64,000 nucleotides of DNA from NCBI RefSeq assembly GCF_003711515.1, contig NW_021167080.1:2129394-2193393 (forward strand). The letters are read 5' to 3'. Below the pieces are notes generated by a model, which was not told where the DNA came from, ran no database searches, and was given only the letters and a program-made list of their open reading frames with translations. Made by a program: the position numbers and the translations under genes. The stretch is from Sodiomyces alkalinus F11 (lineage: Eukaryota; Ascomycota; Sordariomycetes; Glomerellales; Plectosphaerellaceae). This document shows, in pieces, positions 42,439-53,455 of this stretch; position 1 is the first letter of the stretch; each line of letters starts with the position of its first letter.

Positions 42439-44271
42439 ATGGCAGACTCTCACCAAACAAACGACGGACTCGAACAGCCGCTTCTCACCGCCGACGAGGC
42501 CGAGGAATCGCCACCACAAGTCGACAGCCGAGCGGCTGGTTACGGGACTACCACTGCCCCGGCTTCTTCTCGTAAGGCCCACGAGGAACAAAGAGGCACG
42601 TTCACACGCAACCTCGGAGCCGTCGAGGCGTTCGGAATCCTAGTCAGCATCGTAATCGGCAGCGGTGTCTTCACATCTCCCGGTGCCATAGATACGAACG
42701 TGCCTTCGCCGGGCGCCGCGCTCCTGGTCTGGCTCTTGGGAGGCGTGTTAGCGTGGACGGGCGCCAGCACCGTGGCCGAACTCAGCACAGCCATCCCGGG
42801 CGAAGGAGGCGTCCAGCCCTACCTCCAGTACATTCTCGGCGAGGTAGCCGGGTTCCTGGCCGCCTGGACATGGGTCGTGGCCGTCATGCCGGCGACGCTG
42901 GCCATCCTCAGCATCGTCTTCGTCGAGAGCGCCTTCTCGGCCGCCGGCGTCACCGACCAGGCGGCCGGCCTCCCCCACAAGCTGCTGTCCGTCCTGGTCC
43001 TGCTGGTCATGAGCGTCGCCAACTCCATCAGCACCAAGGCGAGCACGCGGCTGAACGGCTTCTTCGTCCTGACCAAGTTCGTTACCATCTTGGCCGTCGT
43101 CGTGGCGGGGTTGGCGGTCGTGCTGCTGCGGATCAGGGACCCGGACAGGGACGTCGGGGGGCGCGACTGGTTTGAGAAGTCCTGGTTTGCCTATCGCAAA
43201 ACGACCAATCCCGACGGAAGCGAGACCGACTGGGCAAAGCTCGGCCAGTGGGACACGCTTGGGCATTATTCCGCAGCTCTATACGGAGCTCTGTGGGCCT
43301 ATTTTGGGTGGGATAAGGTGCGTTTCCCCGTGTCACGGAAAGCAGAGAAATTAGGGGACCGGGACCTGTGCTTAACATCCAGCGCTGCCGCCTTCAGGCT
43401 ATCTACGTCTCTGCCGAGCTAAGGTCGCCGGCCCGGCAGCTACCTCTGGCCATCAATTCGGCCATCCCGACTATCGTCGTGAGCTTCCTAGCCGCCAACG
43501 CAGCCTATTACATCCTCCTCCCATGGAAGGTGATATCTACGACGGACAGTGTAGCTGTGGTATGTACACCATGTATCGTCCGAGTGGCAGGTGATAGCTT
43601 CTTCAGGCGTTGACACTGCTCTCAAATAGACCGCGATCACTCGTCTGCTAGGTCAAGGCTTCGGCATAGTGGCGGCGATTCTAATCTGCCTAGTAGTCGC
43701 AGGTTCCCTCCTCGGCAACTCGTTCGTGGCAGGCCGGATGGCCGTGGCAGCTGCCAACAAGGATTGGTTCCCTCGACTGTTCGCAGCGGTGGGACGCATC
43801 GGCCCGCATGCTGCGGGCGTATCTGCCTTCTGGCGCAGGGACGGGGCGAGGGTGGGAGCACACGAAGCTGACGACGACGACGACGACGATGACGACGACG
43901 ACAACAACGCGGAGACCAACAAATCGGCCTCGGACGCACCAATCAACGCCATCATCCTGTCGTTCATCCTCGCTACGGTGTATATCCTCGTGGGAAACTT
44001 CCGCGCGCTGCTAACCTTCAATGGTTTGGGCGAGTATACGTTCTTCTTTCTAACCGTGCTGGGAGCCATCATCCTGCGATTCCGAGAGCCAGGACTGCAC
44101 AGGCCCTATCGACCATTCATCGTCGTCCCCGTGATCTTCGCGCTTGTCAGCGGCTTCGTTGTGGTGCGGGGTGCCGTCTTCGCACCGGTGCAGGCGGGAG
44201 TCTTGTTGGCGGTATGGGCGTCGGGGTTGGCATTCTACTGGGCGAGGAGGAGGTGGTTTGCCAGGGTATGA
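42439..44271 (+). CDS. L-type amino-acid transporter (LAT/SLC7-like, APC superfamily)
   Basis: Integral plasma-membrane amino-acid permease. Three exons: 42439-43317, 43398-43559, 43630-44271; introns of 80 nt (GTGCGT…CTTCAG) and 70 nt (GTATGT…AAATAG), both phase 0. Product 560 aa. After a hydrophilic, Glu/Ser-rich N-terminus of about 60 residues, TM1 has GILVSIVIGSGVFTSPG, the APC signature. Next come WTGASTVAELSTAIPGEGGVQPYLQY, WVVAVMPA, and at the exon junction WDKAIYVSAELRSPARQLP, matching the LAT consensus FxGWD..NYV.EE…P.R.LP. About 12 hydrophobic segments in all. Exon 3 has an unusual insert before TM9-10: WRRDGARVGAHE followed by nine Asp from a GAC repeat (43871-43904), likely a cytosolic or extracellular loop. 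Related to human LAT light chains and fungal MUP-type permeases; substrate not deducible. Confidence 0.9.
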
Positions 44272-44959
44272 TTGTGAGAGTTTTCACTATGTTGCGCTGC
44301 TTAGCAAACAGAATTAGATTAGCGTAGGCGCGGGATGTCGACCTGCTGGATCTAAAGTGGGCAAGTTGAAATATATGATGGTTGAAATTGGGCGGGGGGG
44401 ATCGCCGGATCGGTGGGGGTTGAGGAGACGTTATGATGACAAGAGGAACCACACCTGATACGTCTCCCTACCTTACCTTATGACTTGCAGTACCTGGGGT
44501 GTGCAGGCAGCTACCTCTTTGCTTGGCAAACTGGAGGGGGGAATGAGGTATACTTGCGGCTGCTTGGGTACCCCGTCGATCCGCATCTGTTCATTCAAAC
44601 AAAAGGCAACTGCGTCACCACTGCGGCTTCCCACTCGTCTTACTCCTTCCGCCCACTCCATAAGGTAAGGTACCTTAGTCCTTCGTACCTGCCGTCAACC
44701 ACGCCACTAGAACCTCCACTGGATCTATTGCTCCGAAGTAGGGCAGGTACTCATGTAGTTCATCCCGAATTTATATGAGAAATCTTTGAAGTCTTTCTCT
44801 CCATGGGCTCTCTCGTCAGCGCCTCACTTTCCTCCCTTCCCCTCCTCTCCTTCTTTTAACTTCTCATCGACCTCCCTCACCATACTCCACACCAATACCG
44901 ACCTCCTGCCATCGCCCCCAAAATCAAGCAGAGACTGGTTTAGACACGCGTCTATCGCC
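44272..44959. other. Intergenic / RUS-gene promoter
   Basis: No gene seen. TACCTTACCTTATG near 44469 and TAAGGTAAGGTACCTTA at 44661-44677 belong to the dispersed GTAC motif family. Pyrimidine-rich leader before the RUS-gene ATG. Confidence 0.55.
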
Positions 44960-46470
44960 ATGACAACTCTCCCACCTCCTATCCCAGGCTTCCCCGACCC
45001 TGACGAGGCGCCCGGCACAGCCCTCGACACGGAAGGGCCGTCGTCGCCGCTCGATGACAGGTACCATGTGCATATAGAGCAAGCACATGACGCCAAGATG
45101 AACATCATCGTTGAAGACCGGGACAAATCAGGCCGAACCATCGTCCGCCGTTGGCTTCATACTCCGGACAACAGGATCATCGAGGTGTGCTCCCCATAGT
45201 CGTCTCGGCGCCCTCCTGCATTCCCTTTGTTTTTCTGACGGACCGGCAGATACCCCTCAGCGATAGACCGCGTTCCTCCTTGTTTCGTTCTTTGCAAAAC
45301 TTTCGCCAAGTCATCTTTGACGCCTTCCTCCCCATCGGGTATCCCAACTCCGTCGCACCCGACTACCTCCCGTATCAGATATTCGACTCTCTCCAGGCCT
45401 TCTTCTCCACAATCACCTCGCTGCTGGCCAACCGCGCGATTCTCCAGGGCTTGGGTGTCGGCGACGCCTCGTCCTCAGCCACCTATGCCCTTCTCCTCAC
45501 CATTCTCAAAGACGCCGTCTCTCGCGTCGCGACCATCGTCTTCGCCTACCGCTTTGGGCTCTCCGTCGAGCCCGACGCCAAGCGCTACCGATTCCTCGCC
45601 GACCTCTTCAACGACTCGGCCTTCTTTCTCGACCTCGCAAGTCCCTACTTGGGCACCTGGGCCAAAATTGCCGCCCTGACTTTGGCAGAAGCCCTTCGTG
45701 CTCTTTGCGGTGTCGCCGCCGGAGCCAGTAAAGCCGCCCTCTCCAGTCACTTTGCCCGCAGCAACAATTTGGCCGAGCTGAACGCCAAGGAAGCGAGTCA
45801 AGAGACCGCCATCGGCCTAGTTGGCCTTCTCACCGGCAGCGTGATTGTCCGCTTTGTCGAGTCCCGCGAAGCCGTCTTCTCCCTTATGATCCTCCTCGTC
45901 TTCGTCCATTTGTGGATGAACTATCTGGGTGTGTGCTGCGTTCAACTGGAGACCCTCAACCGCCAGCGCACCACCATCCTGGTCCAACATTACCTCGGTA
46001 CTGGCCAAGTGTTGACGCCTGCACAAGTGGCTCAGAGGGAGAATATCGTCTTCTGGGCCCCCTTCATCAGAAACAAGGATGGCGTCCTCGTCGCTCACGT
46101 CACCTACGCTCGAAGCTACCGCGAGGCCATGCCGGATGGTTACCAGCCTGTCGTTTACGGAGACGCGGGGTTCCGATTGATCATATGGCGCTCAACGGGC
46201 CCAGTCGTACCCATGAAGATCCTCCTCAGTGGCGACAAAGAGGAGGAATTGGCCGCTCTGGAAGCTTGGATTCTAGCTGTCAGGATCGCTTGGAATCTCG
46301 GACGGAAAGGTGGCGGGAACACTAAGGCGGGGAGGATCATCCCGAGGCTGCGCACCGGAGGCTGGCGTCTCGATGAACACGGGTTCGAGACGGGCATACC
46401 GATTCGGACGTGGACCGCGGTAGTAGGAGATGAAGACAAGGTCGAGGGGCATGCCAAGAAGACGCAGTGA
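44960..46470 (+). CDS. RUS1/DUF647 family membrane protein
   Basis: Fungal member of the ROOT UV-B SENSITIVE family (DUF647). Two exons, 44960-45184 and 45250-46470. The 65-nt intron has branch TTCTGACG and acceptor CCGGCAG in phase 0. Product 481 aa. The DUF647 signature is unmistakable: FLPIGYPNSVAPDYLPYQIFDSLQAFFSTI, then LANRAILQGLGVGDASSSATYALLLTILKDAVSRVATIVFAYRFG, LADLFNDSAFFLDLASPYLG and SHFARSNNLAELNAKEASQET. Hydrophobic segments near the middle (LVGLLTGSVIVRF, MILLVFVHLWMNYLGV) suggest membrane association. In plants RUS1/RUS2 act in vitamin B6-dependent light signalling; the fungal function is unknown. Faces the heme-lyase gene tail to tail, 379 bases apart. Confidence 0.92.
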
Positions 46471-46849
46471 AAAAGACCGCCTGGGGAGTTGTTTCTCGGT
46501 CCTTGTGGAGTCATTGGCCGTTGGAGCAATTAAAAGGACTGGCAAGTAGTTTCGTGCTGCTGCGTATATACTGACAAGGTGGAGAGATGGTTTCCTCGCT
46601 GGGAAACCGTGCTAGGCCATTGCATCGAGACGGTTTAACAGTCCGTCCGAGTTCGGTCTTCCTAATACCCTAAAGACCGCTGGGAGGTGGGATTTGCTTC
46701 CTTTCGGATCCCTGGAAAGCGATTAACCCAGTTACGCCCCGTATTTCCCTTGTTCTATCGTCTATATCCAGGGATATACCACATCCCCCTCTCGTAGTTA
46801 GAATCATGCGATATAGTACACAGCACGGCGGCTGAAGATACGCGCGACC
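46471..46849. other. Convergent 3' flanks, no gene
   Basis: Shared terminator region between the RUS-family gene (+) and the heme-lyase gene (-). Nothing else seen. Confidence 0.6.
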
Positions 46850-47944
46850 TTACACGAGCCCCAATGTACGGGCAGCGCGCATCTTGACGCCCTCCCAGGT
46901 ATTCAGCTTGGGGCGAACGTCCAGATAGAAGCTCGGCCGGCCCAGGGCGTCCTTGGTGCCGCTTCGGCCCGCGTAAAAGTCGATCACGTACTCGACGCGC
47001 ACACCGCACCGGTCGACGACCCAGTCGTGTCGGTCGAAGGGCGCAGTGTAGCCCAGGAGCGTGTTGAGGCGGGCCTTGGGGGACATGCGTTCCGAAAGTC
47101 CCGTGAAGGAATGGAGGCGGGGACCGTCGCAGCTGTTTTGCATTGCAACCACGGTCTCTGTTAGCAAAGCTTTTGACTCGGTAAGGAACATAATAATCAA
47201 AAGGGAAAAAAAAAAAAAAAGGAGCGAGACGGGGTAAAGGAATTGGGAAAAGCGGAAAATAGAAAGGGAGAAGAGGACGTACGCAGCGCCTTCGACATAA
47301 GGTTTCTCCCATTCCCGAATTTCCTTCCACGCACGCTCGTTGACGGCGTTGTGGATAGGGACCACGGTCTTCATGTCGACGTCGCGGACCTTGTCGTGGC
47401 CCTTGCGACGCATGGCGTCAAAGAACATCTTCTCGGAAGGGTATACCCAGTTCCCCGTCACGGGGTCGGCGCCGGTATCGCGCTCGCTGTTGGCAGGGGG
47501 CTGTGCTGGTTCCGGAGCCGCCGCCGGAGACGGGGAGGTTGCATGGTCGACGGGACAGGAGGAGGCTCCCGGGTTGACGGTGCGGGGAATGGAGGAGACG
47601 ACACGGTGGGTGTCAAGGCGTTCTTGTTCTGCGGAGCGGGTTGGTTGAGAAGATTGCGGTGTGGTGGAGGAGGACGGGGAGGATGCGAAAGGGAGATAGG
47701 AACGGAGTGTCGTTGTCCAGGAGGAAGATGATTGTGTGGTTGTTGAAGCCGAAGTTGATGCCGAAGGTAGGGGAGGGTGGTTGGACGGGAGCTGCTGTGC
47801 GTTCGGAGGCGCGGCCGAGTCTGTAGTGTTTGATGCGGCGCGGGCTTGGGAGAGCCAGAGTTCCCGGGCTTTGTGGTCGACGGGGCAGACGTCGGCTTGT
47901 CCGGCGCCCGGTGCTGCTGGTGTTGGTGTATTGGAGTCGGGCAT
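46850..47944 (-). CDS. Holocytochrome c-type synthase (cytochrome c/c1 heme lyase)
   Basis: Attaches heme to the CXXCH of apocytochrome c or c1 in the mitochondrial intermembrane space. Exons 47944-47283 and 47132-46850; the 150-nt intron has donor GTACGT and acceptor AACAG. Product 314 aa. Two CPVDH heme-regulatory CP motifs lie in the N-terminal half, near 20 and 130, separated by a Ser/Thr/Pro-rich stretch. The catalytic core follows: NWVYPSEKMFFDAMRRKGHD, MKTVVPIHNAVNERAWKEI.EWE, then after the splice C.GP.LHSF, MSPKARLNTLLGYTAPFDRHDWVVDRCG and YVIDFYAG. The conserved His of PIHN and the DRHDW block are intact. Whether it serves cytochrome c (CYC3) or c1 (CYT2) cannot be settled by eye. 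The intron is a multiple of three without stop, so retention would insert about 50 hydrophobic residues. The upstream in-frame GTG is not used as start. Confidence 0.92.
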   Translation of the reverse strand: MPDSNTPTPAAPGAGQADVCPVDHKARELWLSQARAASNTTDSAAPPNAQQLPSNHPPLPSASTSASTTTQSSSSWTTTLRSYLPFASSPSSSTTPQSSQPTRSAEQERLDTHRVVSSIPRTVNPGASSCPVDHATSPSPAAAPEPAQPPANSERDTGADPVTGNWVYPSEKMFFDAMRRKGHDKVRDVDMKTVVPIHNAVNERAWKEIREWEKPYVEGAAYVLFSLSIFRFSQFLYPVSLLFFFFSLLIIMFLTESKALLTETVVAMQNSCDGPRLHSFTGLSERMSPKARLNTLLGYTAPFDRHDWVVDRCGVRVEYVIDFYAGRSGTKDALGRPSFYLDVRPKLNTWEGVKMRAARTLGLV

Positions 47945-49432
47945 GGTGAATGGATATCCTCTGCTTGCAGGCACAGTTTGGGATGTGCCAAGGAAAGCTC
48001 CAAGGACGATGGACGCCCCCTACAGGTTCAGTATTTTGAGGCTAATTGCTCCGTAAAAAATAAAAGATACTTAGATGTGGCTCGTTGAACCGAAGTTGGA
48101 GGAACTGATACGGAGCAGATTGGAAATGGAAATTTGCTGCTGCCATCCGTCGGGAAATTAATTTGGAGATCCGCGGGTCGTCCATTAAAGGTATTAGTCA
48201 CACATGTTACATAATCGATTGGTAGGGATGGACATCACAAATCTATTCTTATGTAAGTACTTCGTACCACCCACCTGAACATCGCCGTTGCTTCGGCCGT
48301 TTCCCATCAACGATTATCAGTAATCTAACTCGGCGTGAAAGCTATACCCCTAGCGTCTATAACGTATAGAAGAAGAAAAAAGGGAAAAAAGGGAAGGAAA
48401 AAAGGAAGAAAAAAAAAAAGCCTTACTCGGGAGAATTAGTCCTCACTGACCGTCCAGAGGCGAGCAAGTCCATGCCGGGTTATCTCCGCGACGCTTCGTT
48501 GAGAAGGGATGGGACGGAGTGATCGTCTTCGTTATGCGTCCATCGTCGTGTACCTAGGTACGTGTATAGGTAAGGTACCGAAGGTACCTACCTTGAGAAA
48601 TGCGGTTCTCGGTCTCAACGTCAATTGTCTCTATGCCTGATAATTGACTTGTGCCGTGAGAATTCGCTATGCTGTACGGAGTATGGCGTACAAGTACGGC
48701 CCGTCGGTTGTTGTTTATTAATTAGCAAATCGCCGAGGGCGGTTGCCCAACCCTGAAACATTCCACATGTGCATTCCATGCTTGACCATAGCCGATTGGA
48801 GAAGCAGTTTCGTAGGTACTTCGTACTTCATTCCGAGCTCGTAGGACAGTTCACAAGATACACATTTCAGGGGCGGGTCAAGTAATATTGTATGTGCATT
48901 GTAGATAGTCTGGCTATCGGTAGATACATGAAGTGAAGGAGGCTCGATGGTGAAGCAAATGTAGGCGGAGGACGGAAGACAAAGCAGGCGATCGTCTATC
49001 CCAACACCCCCCAAATAGTCGTCCCATCAATTCCGAAACCCGTCACCACGCACGCCGCCGGGAGGCATTGTACTGGCCGGTCTGTCCTATACGAGAGGCA
49101 ACGGTTTTGGCGTTCCATGACAATACGTTAAGACCCGTAATCCTAGTTTCCAGGCCATGGCTTGTCATGAACACCACGGCCTCTTCGGCCTATTTCTGGT
49201 CGAAGGGATATGGAGACCGGCATCTAGCCAGGTCAGTTTCGCCGCCCGGCCAGCAAGCCCAGGGCTCATCCCCAAACATGGTCGTCAGCCCCCGACACAC
49301 TCCCGTGCCGGCGTAACAATGGTTGTCGCGACCATTTGAGATGTAACGAGTCTTTTCTTCGTTTTCCTTCATCATTTTTATATGTTTTGTTTGATTTTTT
49401 TTTCTTCTTCTTTTTTCTCAGTTGAGCATCAC
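47945..49432. other. Intergenic, no gene seen
   Basis: Promoter of the heme-lyase gene on the left and 3' flank of KGD4 on the right. An A-rich stretch at 48365-48420 and a dense GTAC-motif cluster at 48551-48594 (TACCTAGGTACGTG… TAAGGTACCGAAGGTACC), plus GTACTTCGTAC copies near 48257 and 48814. Confidence 0.55.
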
Positions 49433-49933
49433 TCAACCGAAGAGGGAAGCGCCGCCCGACTCCACCGCTTCCAGCTCAGCAACAGGAATGGGCTGGCGGT
49501 GGAAGCGGGCGGGGAGCTCTGAGACGTCGAAAAAGGCGCCCTTGGGGGCAGCAACGGCGCCGAGCTGGCTGCCAGAGGCGGCGCCGATGCTGTCGCTGGA
49601 GCGAATGGTCTTCTGAAGGGGACCGTGCTGCTGGGCGTGCTGGCGGTAGGAGCTGAAGTTGGCGTGCTTGAAGCCGACACCGTTCTTGCCGAAGCCCTCG
49701 GGGAGTTGCCCGCTGGGAGAGGCGGGGTGTGGGCGAGGAGTATGGTCAATCGACTCTGAGGGACGGGTTTAGTAAATAGACCAGGAACGAAAGAAGAAAA
49801 AGAAGAAAAAAAGGCTGCATGTGAGGAATGCATGCTACATACCAGGGATGGAGCGGCGACCAATGAAGCGGATGCTGGGGGTGCGCTCGGCGTGAGCGGC
49901 AGCCTGGCGAAGAGCTCGGGTGGTAGAGAACAT
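49433..49933 (-). CDS. KGD4: 2-oxoglutarate dehydrogenase complex subunit 4 (Ymr31/Kgd4)
   Basis: Small mitochondrial protein that tethers the E3 (lipoamide dehydrogenase) component to the E1-E2 core of the 2-oxoglutarate dehydrogenase complex; formerly listed as 37S ribosomal protein YMR-31. Two exons, 49933-49843 and 49755-49433. The 87-nt intron has donor GTATGT and acceptor CCTCAG in phase 1. Product 137 aa. The N-terminus MFSTTRALRQAAAHAERTPS is a typical presequence. Family hallmarks follow: IRFIGRRSIP, splice-joined to ESIDHTPRPHPASPSGQLP, a variable middle, and a conserved C-terminus with FDVSELPARFHRQPIPVAELEAVESGGA. In fungi the C-terminal part is the segment that docks E3. Short and easily missed because no single open frame covers it. 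Confidence 0.93.
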
Positions 49934-52900
49934 TTTCTAGTCTGATTCGTGTGGCTGTCTGTTTAAAAAATAATACGGCTCGACACAGGGAAAGTGTCGT
50001 AAAAGCTTCAGAAAAGGTGGTGATGGAATGGGGTGGGGAAAGAGCGTTGTCGTGAGAGTGTGTTTCGTGGTCCCGAGGATGGGTTGAAGCGGCCCTGCTG
50101 ATAAAGCCCGAGGTGCTGGCGTAAGGTAGTTGGAGATCACAAGGATAATAGTCGACCACAAGTCTAAGATTCGAATTGAAAGTCAAATATCGTGCTTATT
50201 TCGCGCGAACACGGAGCTTTATCAGCAGGATTTCGGAGGCAAGGGGAAGGGGGGCGTTCGACGTTGTCGGGGAGTACAAAGGTGGGAAGAGGAGAAAGAG
50301 ACAAGAGACGGAGAGGACGAGGATGATGGGAGGCCGAAGAAATAATATTCGCGGATGGGTGGAGGGTGGAGGGTGGAGGGTGGCACGGAGGTTAGCGGAG
50401 GTGCCAAAGAAGTGGGAAGTCTAGGGTCTGTGCAGCGGCGTGCAGTGAAGTCGGCATGACGCGAACCAGGAATGTTTGGGGGTTCGCCTGGGGTGGGCAG
50501 GGGTGGTGGGGGGGGAATGGTAGCAAGGTTGGCAAAATTGGGAAGGTTAGAAAGGTTGGTGGTCCGATGCGTCCCGACGACCGGACCTGAGTACGGAGTA
50601 ACTAGTGTAGATGAATTTTCACAAGCGTTTCCCACTTCGGCCTTACGTTGTACATATGTTGTGTGTGTCCAACAGTAATGCCGCCAAGCGTCGCAATCGG
50701 CACTACCAGCAGGAACTCTGGTTTGTCAAGTTCTGTACACTACAATGTCGTACTTAAAGCGGCCTAGCCCCTGAGGGACTTATTAACTTCTCGACTTCTA
50801 TGAGAAAGGTAGGGATATGCGAAGTAGGAAAAGCCATGGCAGTTGCGAACTGGCCTCAGGCACTCATTCGGATTGGTACGGAACCAAGTCTTAGCTTCCA
50901 GTAACGCCGCTAGTACAACATAGGGTACCTGGAACTTAAGGAGGACCCATAACGGCGGATAAAGTACGTTCAACGGTATAACGTAAACACGCACCACACA
51001 CTGCGAGAGTGTAGAGTGTAGAGAACAAGCAGGAACAACCAAAAAAAAAGCCCTTCCCTCGTCCGACTGCAGCGCTTGCATCGGCCCAACCTTGGTTCTA
51101 AAGGACAACTCAGATAACTCGTTACGCGACCAGACCACTAAGATCAGCACCAGGATTAGGACCACCTAGGTGCCTTTTGCACTGAACCCGGCATTTTACC
51201 CAGAAACTACCCATATCGGTTATATTTTAACGCAAGCTGCCCGGCCAATACGGCTGAGGTTGCGGCTCGATTTCAAATACCCGTATGTCAAACCCAACTC
51301 CAACGCGACGTCGTGGATAATCACGGATGCCTAACTGTGTGAAGCACGATTTGTGTGAACATGCCATTCATGCCGTGATGCTCTTCTGAGATCACCCCAC
51401 CACCCACGCCTTTCCTCCTCCGATTTTCGGCCGGCCGTCACCGCCCGCCAGTAGTTTATTTGTATCAACAAATTGATGACCATGATAATCTCGTCAACGG
51501 TACCTGTTGCCAGAATCGTTTCACCTCGAACCAATAAATGAGTAAGCCTAGATTCAATTACGAGTATGATGCCGATACTCCCCTACGAAGACGATGTAAT
51601 CATTTTGGCATCCACTTTTGCATTCGGGCACCCGACTTGATTGTTTTTTTACTTGTGCGTTCTTCTCGCGAGTCGTGCTCCATTTCATTATGGAGCATTT
51701 TGCTTGATTGGCCTACCTAGGTACATACTCTGTAGTCTCACGAGCCTCGGGGTTCTTTGTTTCTCTTGCCCACCTAAGGTATGCTCTTGCTGGGTAGTTC
51801 TACGAAGTACGTTGTACATACGCATACTACCGCGGCCGCCGCCATCACCTCTCTCCTCTTTGTTCGCCAATCGCCGACGCATGTTGGCGATGGTGTGTAC
51901 GAAGTACGAAGTACGAAGTACTGTACTGCTACCCAACCTGGACTCCCCCACGGGCTTCTTGTTAAAGTTAAACCGTTGCCAGGGATTCTGATGTGTGCCC
52001 CGCTTTACCGCGTGGCCCCTCTGCAGCTCGGGGTGCCATGTTACTTCGTAGTCCCCTACCCGGACCTACCAGGACGCTACTCATCACTCGGTATCAACCC
52101 ATCCCCCAAGCCACGTCGCAAACGGGCTTTTACCTTGTTGCTGATGTTTCGGCTTCCGCATCTACACGTGTACACTACAACGTAATTCCAGTACGGCGTG
52201 CTTCGTACCTCGGCTCGGTCGTGCCAAGTAATTCTACCGCGACTATCGTCTCCGGCTTCCTCGGACCTTCTTTGGATCGGCATACTCTTTCTTGGTGTTC
52301 TACTCGGCCTTGCACGCTGTACCAACTCGAATCTCAAGTTCGGGTCTCCCTTATTTTGGCTTCGACAATTATTATAAGCTATTAGGGGATCCGTACCTTA
52401 TGGATCACGGGCCTCTTCCGTACGAAAGAGGTAGTCGCGATGCTCGATAGTTACCTTTCCCCCCCTGTGGGACAAAGAAGCGATCGACAAACGTCTGCTT
52501 GCTCCGCCGAAACTTTCACCGAACGTCATCGGCTTCGGTGTGCCCCGGAGTTTGTCCTTGATTACTATTTCTCCGTACATGCCATCCAATCTCATTTGGT
52601 TATTTGGGGCATGTAGTGTAGTCTATATGAACGTCGTCGGATGTGGCGGCCCCCAATGCTGTGCTTCCCACCCATGAAGCGTCGTACCCATCTACTCAAG
52701 CGAGGCCCACGATCATCCTTTATACCCTGTTACTTGCGAGTGTTATACAGAGTTTGTGTTCTTACGTTCTTACGTGCCCTCTCTCATTGCAGCAATGCTC
52801 TCACTTCTTCCTCTTCCAGGAACGGCTACGGCTACCATCATTGATAGGGAGAGGCACTGCGAAGCCATCTTCACCATGAGCACATTCATTACTTCAACAT

Positions 52901-53053
52901 GCATAGTCAAGTAGCAGCAGTTTTCAACCCTTCCCAAATTCGTTGCATTCCCAACTTGACGCGTACGATCATACAAAAGCAGACGATTCTTCAAGTCGGA
53001 AACCAGCCCCCCCCCCTTTTTCTTTCTCACTCGCTCCACCTTTCCCCCCTGAT
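49934..53053. other. Gene-poor stretch of 3.1 kb
   Basis: I see no supportable gene. The left part is the KGD4 promoter. GTAC motifs are frequent: ACGTTGTACATATG near 50645, TACCTAGGTACATA near 51714, TACGAAGTACGTTGTAC near 51801, a GTACGAA tandem at 51897-51921 and ACTACAACGTA near 52181. Open stretches are below 140 codons with no domain. Confidence 0.55.
51897..51926. repeat. GTACGAA tandem repeat
   Basis: Three GTACGAA units plus GTAC, then a further CTGTAC. Each junction re-creates the GTACGAAGTAC motif seen singly elsewhere, so this looks like local multiplication of that motif. Confidence 0.9.
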
Positions 53054-53455
53054 TCAATACGGCAGCGGCCAAAGGCAGACACCGTTGCACAACCATGGTC
53101 CCGTCCGGGTACATTGCAGGGTCGGGAGATAGTCGGTTTCGTAACAGGTCAACCACCAGTCCGCGCACGGGTACTCTCGCGCATTGCACCTCGGTGGGTA
53201 TTTGGGGAGGCAGATGCCCATCAACTCGCTGCCGATGGAACCTTGTTGACGGGGGTCGGGAACGCACTGCTCTCCTTCGGGGCAGCCGCGGGTTGCGGAT
53301 CCGGTAGGCGGGGGGCGGCACCTCGTATAGCGGACGGGGAATGGGGGCGGAGCGGGGGGGAGGACCTGTCGCGGATTGATGGGTTCGGGTCCGACCGGCT
53401 GGCACACGACCACGGCCGAGAGGGTCGCGATGGTGGTGGCGATGGCGAGCTTCAT
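53054..53455 (-). CDS. Small secreted cysteine-rich protein
   Basis: Single exon, 133 aa, family not recognised. MKLAIATTIATLSAVVVC is a clear signal peptide (Lys then a hydrophobic core), with likely cleavage near residues 18-22. The mature part starts with a Pro-rich spacer (PVGPEPINPRQVLPPAPPPFP) and then packs ten Cys into about 90 residues, an even number compatible with five disulfides. It includes GCPEGEQCVPD, GICLPKYPPRC, YPCADWWLTC and WLCNGVC. Size, signal peptide and Cys content fit candidate effectors or defence-like proteins, but no motif names a function. The frame is open upstream to 53695, but only this ATG gives a signal peptide; a TATATATATA stretch lies near 53658-53668, about 205 bases upstream, consistent with a promoter. 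No neighbour informs its role. Confidence 0.72.
   Translation of the reverse strand: MKLAIATTIATLSAVVVCQPVGPEPINPRQVLPPAPPPFPVRYTRCRPPPTGSATRGCPEGEQCVPDPRQQGSIGSELMGICLPKYPPRCNAREYPCADWWLTCYETDYLPTLQCTRTGPWLCNGVCLWPLPY

Noticed and set aside
51897..51926. GTACGAA tandem considered as a CRISPR or telomere-like array
   Set aside because: Seven-bp units without spacers, only three copies; not TTAGGG-like and fungi have no CRISPR.
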